From Limnomonas spitsbergensis (Eukaryota; Chlorophyta; Chlorophyceae; Chlamydomonadales): a stretch of DNA of 64,000 nucleotides. The stretch lies in assembly GCA_037349105.1 (NCBI GenBank), contig JAYJMM010000087.1:1235501-1299500 (forward strand). The letters are read 5' to 3'. Under the pieces are notes generated by a model. It saw only the letters and a program-made list of their open reading frames with translations. It made no database searches and was not told the DNA's origin. A program made the position numbers and the translations under genes. This document shows positions 60,500 through 64,000 of this stretch, piece by piece; position 1 is the first letter of the stretch, and each line of letters opens with the position of its first letter.

Positions 60500-61290
60500 G
60501 CAGCCCTACAAGCACATGAGATTCGGGGGACAAAGGTCATCAATTTTTAGTATTGTTAAATACGTCGTCCTTTGCAGTAGCATGAAGAAATTACCCAGCA
60601 GCTGGGGCTCTGAGGTCTCAACCCTTCGCCCCAACCTTGGCTGGGGCAGCTTCCTTGTTTTTATTCCAACACCCCTCCCCCCACACATGCCTTGCTCTGT
60701 CACAGTTTCGCCTAGATCATCACACAATGTGGGCGTGTAGTGGTTAAGTAATATCAGTGCCCTATGTCTGCATAGCTATAAAATGCCTTCTGCATCACAC
60801 AAGAATGCATCCTTCCCCCCAAGGCCCACTCATCTCAACCTCACATATGCCCCCTCCCTCTGCCACCCACTGCATCCACAAACGCCGTGTTCTATCACAG
60901 CATCGCCTGGTTTAGTAAGCGCTAAGGGTCACTGAAGGAGGCCACTCCCCCTCCCACGTGTGTTGCCACCCCAAGCTGTCCCTTACCCCCCCCACACACA
61001 TTCCCTGCTCTGTCACTGCGTTGCCTGCACCTCAACTCACAAGGTTCACTATGTGGTTACACCGTGGTTACACTATCGCTATACCAGGGTTACACTATAG
61101 TTGCACCACGGTCAATCGGCCACATGATCTTAGTCCGACACCACCTGGTGTCTCACTATGTTCACACTTAGTTCACACATGGCTTCACTAGGGTCACATC
61201 ATAGCTACCCCAATGTCACACTTTCTTCACACCAGGTTCACCTTGGGTCAAACAGAGGGCTCCCTTGCCCCCCCTCCCCCCACACACCCA
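60500..61290. other. No gene; dispersed CCCCCCACACAC..CTGTCAC words
   Basis: CCCCCCACACATGCCTTGCT CTGTCACAG recurs loosely near 60,670, 60,890, 60,990 and 61,270, and GGTTACACTA words cluster at 61,055-61,180. No coding signal. Confidence 0.5.
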
Positions 61291-61694
61291 TTCCTCGTCG
61301 CCCTCATTTCAAGCACAGTGTAACTTGAAGAACACTTCAGCTACGATTCAGCTGTATAGTTATTTTTCGTAGCACACTGGAGATGCGATTCAGCTACACC
61401 GCTATGTGTAGTACACATCAGCAACATGTCATCAACGCACCAGCCTGTAGACAAGTGGTTGTGGTACATCATGCCTTAGTGCTTAAGCCAACGACTGAAT
61501 ATGGCTACGGCGCGGAGGTGGCTACGGCCTCAAGCTGCGCTGTTTCCTTACCCTTCACGCCCTAGTAGGGCGTAGCTTCTTTGTTTCTTAGCCGCTGTAT
61601 GTCAAGTCACTGTGTGTCCCCCATTGCCCTGCCCAGCCCCGCCGCCGACGCTGAATAGGACTTGTGTTCGAAAGCCAGGCCTGACAGGAATGCC

Positions 61695-63867
61695 TCACCT
61701 GTCCGCAAAAAACAAATCCCACTCCTGGTCCACTGCCGAAGCCGCGGGGGCAGGGCCAGTCAAGAAGGGGTTGTTGGAGGCAGGTGCAACCGCCGGCACA
61801 GGATGGGGTATGAAATCTGGAGAGGTGTGAAAAATAATGGATATTCAAGCTGGGTTCAGGGTTTCAAGGAGATGTTCTGAGGAATAAGGCTGCAAACTAT
61901 GTTTGCAAGGTGTGGGGCTTTGGAGCCAATGGCTGGCCGTATTGTAGCCAAAACTGCCCACCATTAGGCGGAAAGTGGATCAAGACAGGACAGGAGGACA
62001 CGCCTTGTTTGGTACTCGATGGATGGGTGAAGGTTGCACACCTCCCACCCACACCTCTGCATCATACTGCAGGGGGAAGTCGAGTAACCCTGAGTAGGAC
62101 TGCCAACAAGAGCTGGTACATGGCTACACCAGATCAGTATGCAGCATCCCCTGGTGCAGGGGGGAAGTCATGTCAGCCCTGAGTGAGGCCTGAGTGCCAT
62201 CAAGCTGGTGCATGGCTACACCAGATCAGTACGCAGCATCCTCTGGTGCAGGGGGGAAGTCATGTCAGCCCTGAGTGAGGCCTGAGTGCCATCAAGCTGG
62301 TACATGGCTACACCAGATCAGTACGCAGCATCCCCTGGTGCAGGGGGGAAGTCATGTAAGCCCTGGGTGAGGCCTGAGTGCCATCAAGCTGGTGCATGGC
62401 TACGCCAGATCAGTACGCAGCATCCTCTGGTGCAGGGGGGAAGTCATGTAAGCCCTGGGTGAGGCCTGAGTGCCATCAAGCTGGTGCATGGCTACGCCAG
62501 ATCAGTACGCAGCATCCTCTGGTGCATCACATGCGCTCCATATTTCCCAAGGGTCCATTCTTCTACTAGCCCTTCCATTTGCTGAGATCCTGATAGATTC
62601 TCCCCCTACAATTCTCCACTGTCAGGAGGGGCTCTCAACCACAGTCACACACTATCAAAGGGCTTGTTGCGTGCGTGTTGAAGGGTTCAGGGTGTGGATA
62701 TCGACGTAAGGGTTTCGAGTTCAGGGTTAGGGATTTGAGTCCAGGGTTAGGAGTTTGGAGTTCAGAGTATGGGTTTCGAGTTCAGGGATTTCAAATTTCA
62801 GCCAAAACACACACCGTCGAAGGGATTGTTGCTGGTTGCAGAGGGCAGGCCTGTACGTGGTCCAGCTTGTGGTGGAGTGGAGGCTGCTGGCGACTGTTGC
62901 GGGGGGTATTGGAAATGTTGCGGCTGTTGCGACGCGAATTGAACCGGCTGCTGCGGGGTAACCTGTGCCGGCTGCTGCTGCTGCTGCTGCACGGCAGAAA
63001 ACTGAGGCGGCTGCTGTGGTGATAACTGCACCGGCTGCTGCATTGCGAAAGGCGGCGGTGAAACGGCTCTCCCACTCTGCCCTTGCTGCTGTTGCTGTTG
63101 CTGCTGTTGCCGTTGTTGCTGTTCAAACACAGCAGGGTAATGTGGCTGTGTGCTTCCGTACTGCTGCCCGTTAGGCACGCTTCCGTACTGCTGCCCGTTA
63201 GGCATAGCTCCGTACTGCTGCGCTGCAGGCATGCCCCCGTACTGCTGCGCTGCAGGCAGGCCCCCGTACTGCTGCCCAGCTCCACCCCCATTCTGACCGC
63301 GCTGCTGTTGCTGCAGTTGCTGCTCTTGTGAGTACGGCTGTTGCGGGTGCTGCTGCTGCGGGTACGGTTCTTGCTGCTGTTGCGGGTGCTGCTGTTGCGG
63401 ATGCTGCTGTTGCAGGTATGGTTGTGGCGGCTGTTGCGGGTACGTTGCTGGGTGCAGGGTGGTGCCCGGCGCAGGCCCTGACAGTGCTGCAAACGCCTCG
63501 GAGGCACCTGGCTGCTGGAACATACTAGCAAAGGCAGACTGTTTGACTGGCTGTGGAGCAGGGGGCCCAGCCCCGGCTGGTGCGGTTGCAGGGTAGCCCG
63601 ATGCGGCAGGGGCCCCCCGGGCACCTGCCAATTCAGCAGGGTACCCGGATGGGTTGTACGATGCAGCCGGGGGCGAAGCGCTTGCTGAGGCGGCGGGATA
63701 GCTTGGGGGAGCTGACGCGGCAAAGGGGTCGTGAGATTGAGAGGCTGCAAAGGGGTCGGAAGCTCCGTGAGCCGCACTTGCTACATGAGGCATATTTGTA
63801 TGGTTGGAAAAAGAGGGTCGTGGCAAAGGGGCTGAGTAGGGGCCAGGATCAGCATGCACTGCCTCTG
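61695..63867 (-). CDS. Clathrin-assembly (ANTH/AP180-like) protein, C-terminal part
   Basis: Two exons on -: 63,867-62,815 (acceptor TTACCGCAG, donor GTGTGT, 351 codons) and 61,816-61,695 (acceptor CTCTCCAG, stop TGA). Phase agrees (GAC G plus AT TTC). The visible 390 residues are an intrinsically disordered tail: DPFAAS twice, two NNPF motifs (NNPFD across the splice site and NNPFLTGPAP), a Gln-rich centre with poly-Gln runs, five QQYG(G/A/S) repeats of 10 residues, and the end WDLFFADR. DPF and NPF motifs bind AP-2 appendage and EH domains and are typical of plant-lineage ANTH-domain clathrin-assembly proteins, which act in vesicle formation at the plasma membrane and trans-Golgi. The ANTH domain itself would lie to the right of the window, so the family is inferred; an epsin or Arf-GAP tail is the alternative. 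The gene is cut by the window edge. Confidence 0.7.
62105..62530. repeat. ~93-bp tandem repeat, about 4.7 copies
   Basis: Unit: GTGCCATCAAGCTGGTGCAT, GGCTACACCAGATCAGTACG, CAGCATCCTCTGGTGCAGGG, GGGAAGTCATG..CCCTGNGTGAGGCCTGA. Copies differ by only a few bases, so it is young. It lies in the intron of the clathrin-assembly-like gene. Confidence 0.95.
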
Positions 63868-64000
63868 CTGCGGTAACCGGTGCACAAATGATTAAAATCA
63901 TCAATCGCTCGATGGGGGACCAAGTATTGACCGGTCTAGGCCAGCAGCAGGTACCTAGCTGCAACAGGCCCCTTTGGCTGTCAGACGTGACATAACTGAA

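Noticed and set aside
61610..61694. An additional last exon of the clathrin-assembly-like gene after a ~50-base intron
   Set aside because: The intron would be unusually short, and the frame already ends in TGA at 61,695; kept only as an alternative.

Overview
The window reads as nuclear DNA of a eukaryote, most likely a chlorophyte green alga of the Chlamydomonadales; a Dunaliella-like genome is my guess, not a demonstration. The evidence: real genes are broken by many spliceosomal introns with GTGAGT/GTGCGN donors; candidate poly(A) signals are of the green-algal TGTAA type; TTTAGGG-like (plant-type telomere) motifs are scattered through introns and spacers; coding exons carry long Gln, Asn, Ser and Gly runs; simple repeats are abundant. 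I see no bacterial operon, rRNA, tRNA or CRISPR array.

Layout. 1-13,706 is one uninterrupted 14-bp satellite (about 979 units) with higher-order structure. 13.7-31.9 kb is gene-poor and holds two foldback (long inverted repeat) elements, a CGCGCA-rich dispersed family with an AT-hook ORF remnant, LINE-like 3' fragments, several minisatellites and the 3' end of one spliced gene (24,323-24,937). 32.0-38.5 kb is a + strand gene for a polytopic membrane protein resembling the auxin efflux carrier (AEC/PIN-like) family. 38.7-40.1 kb holds LINE/SINE-like fragments. 40,489-55,359 is one large - strand gene that I could assemble as 17 phase-compatible exons encoding about 1,407 residues of an unrecognised low-complexity-rich protein. 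55.4-61.6 kb is mostly intergenic, with a perfect small hairpin, more LINE-like tails and an AT-rich decayed coding stretch. 61,695 to the right edge is the 3' part of a - strand gene with DPF/NPF motifs and a Gln-rich tail, most likely a clathrin-assembly (ANTH/AP180-like) protein.

The most unusual signal is in the introns of the two large genes. Many carry degenerate tandem copies of the adjoining exon edge, splice site included, sometimes separated by telomere-like CCCTAAA filler and grading into minisatellites. This looks like intron growth by repeated duplication across exon-intron junctions. All exon models were read by eye from splice signals and reading phase; no alignment or transcript evidence was available.
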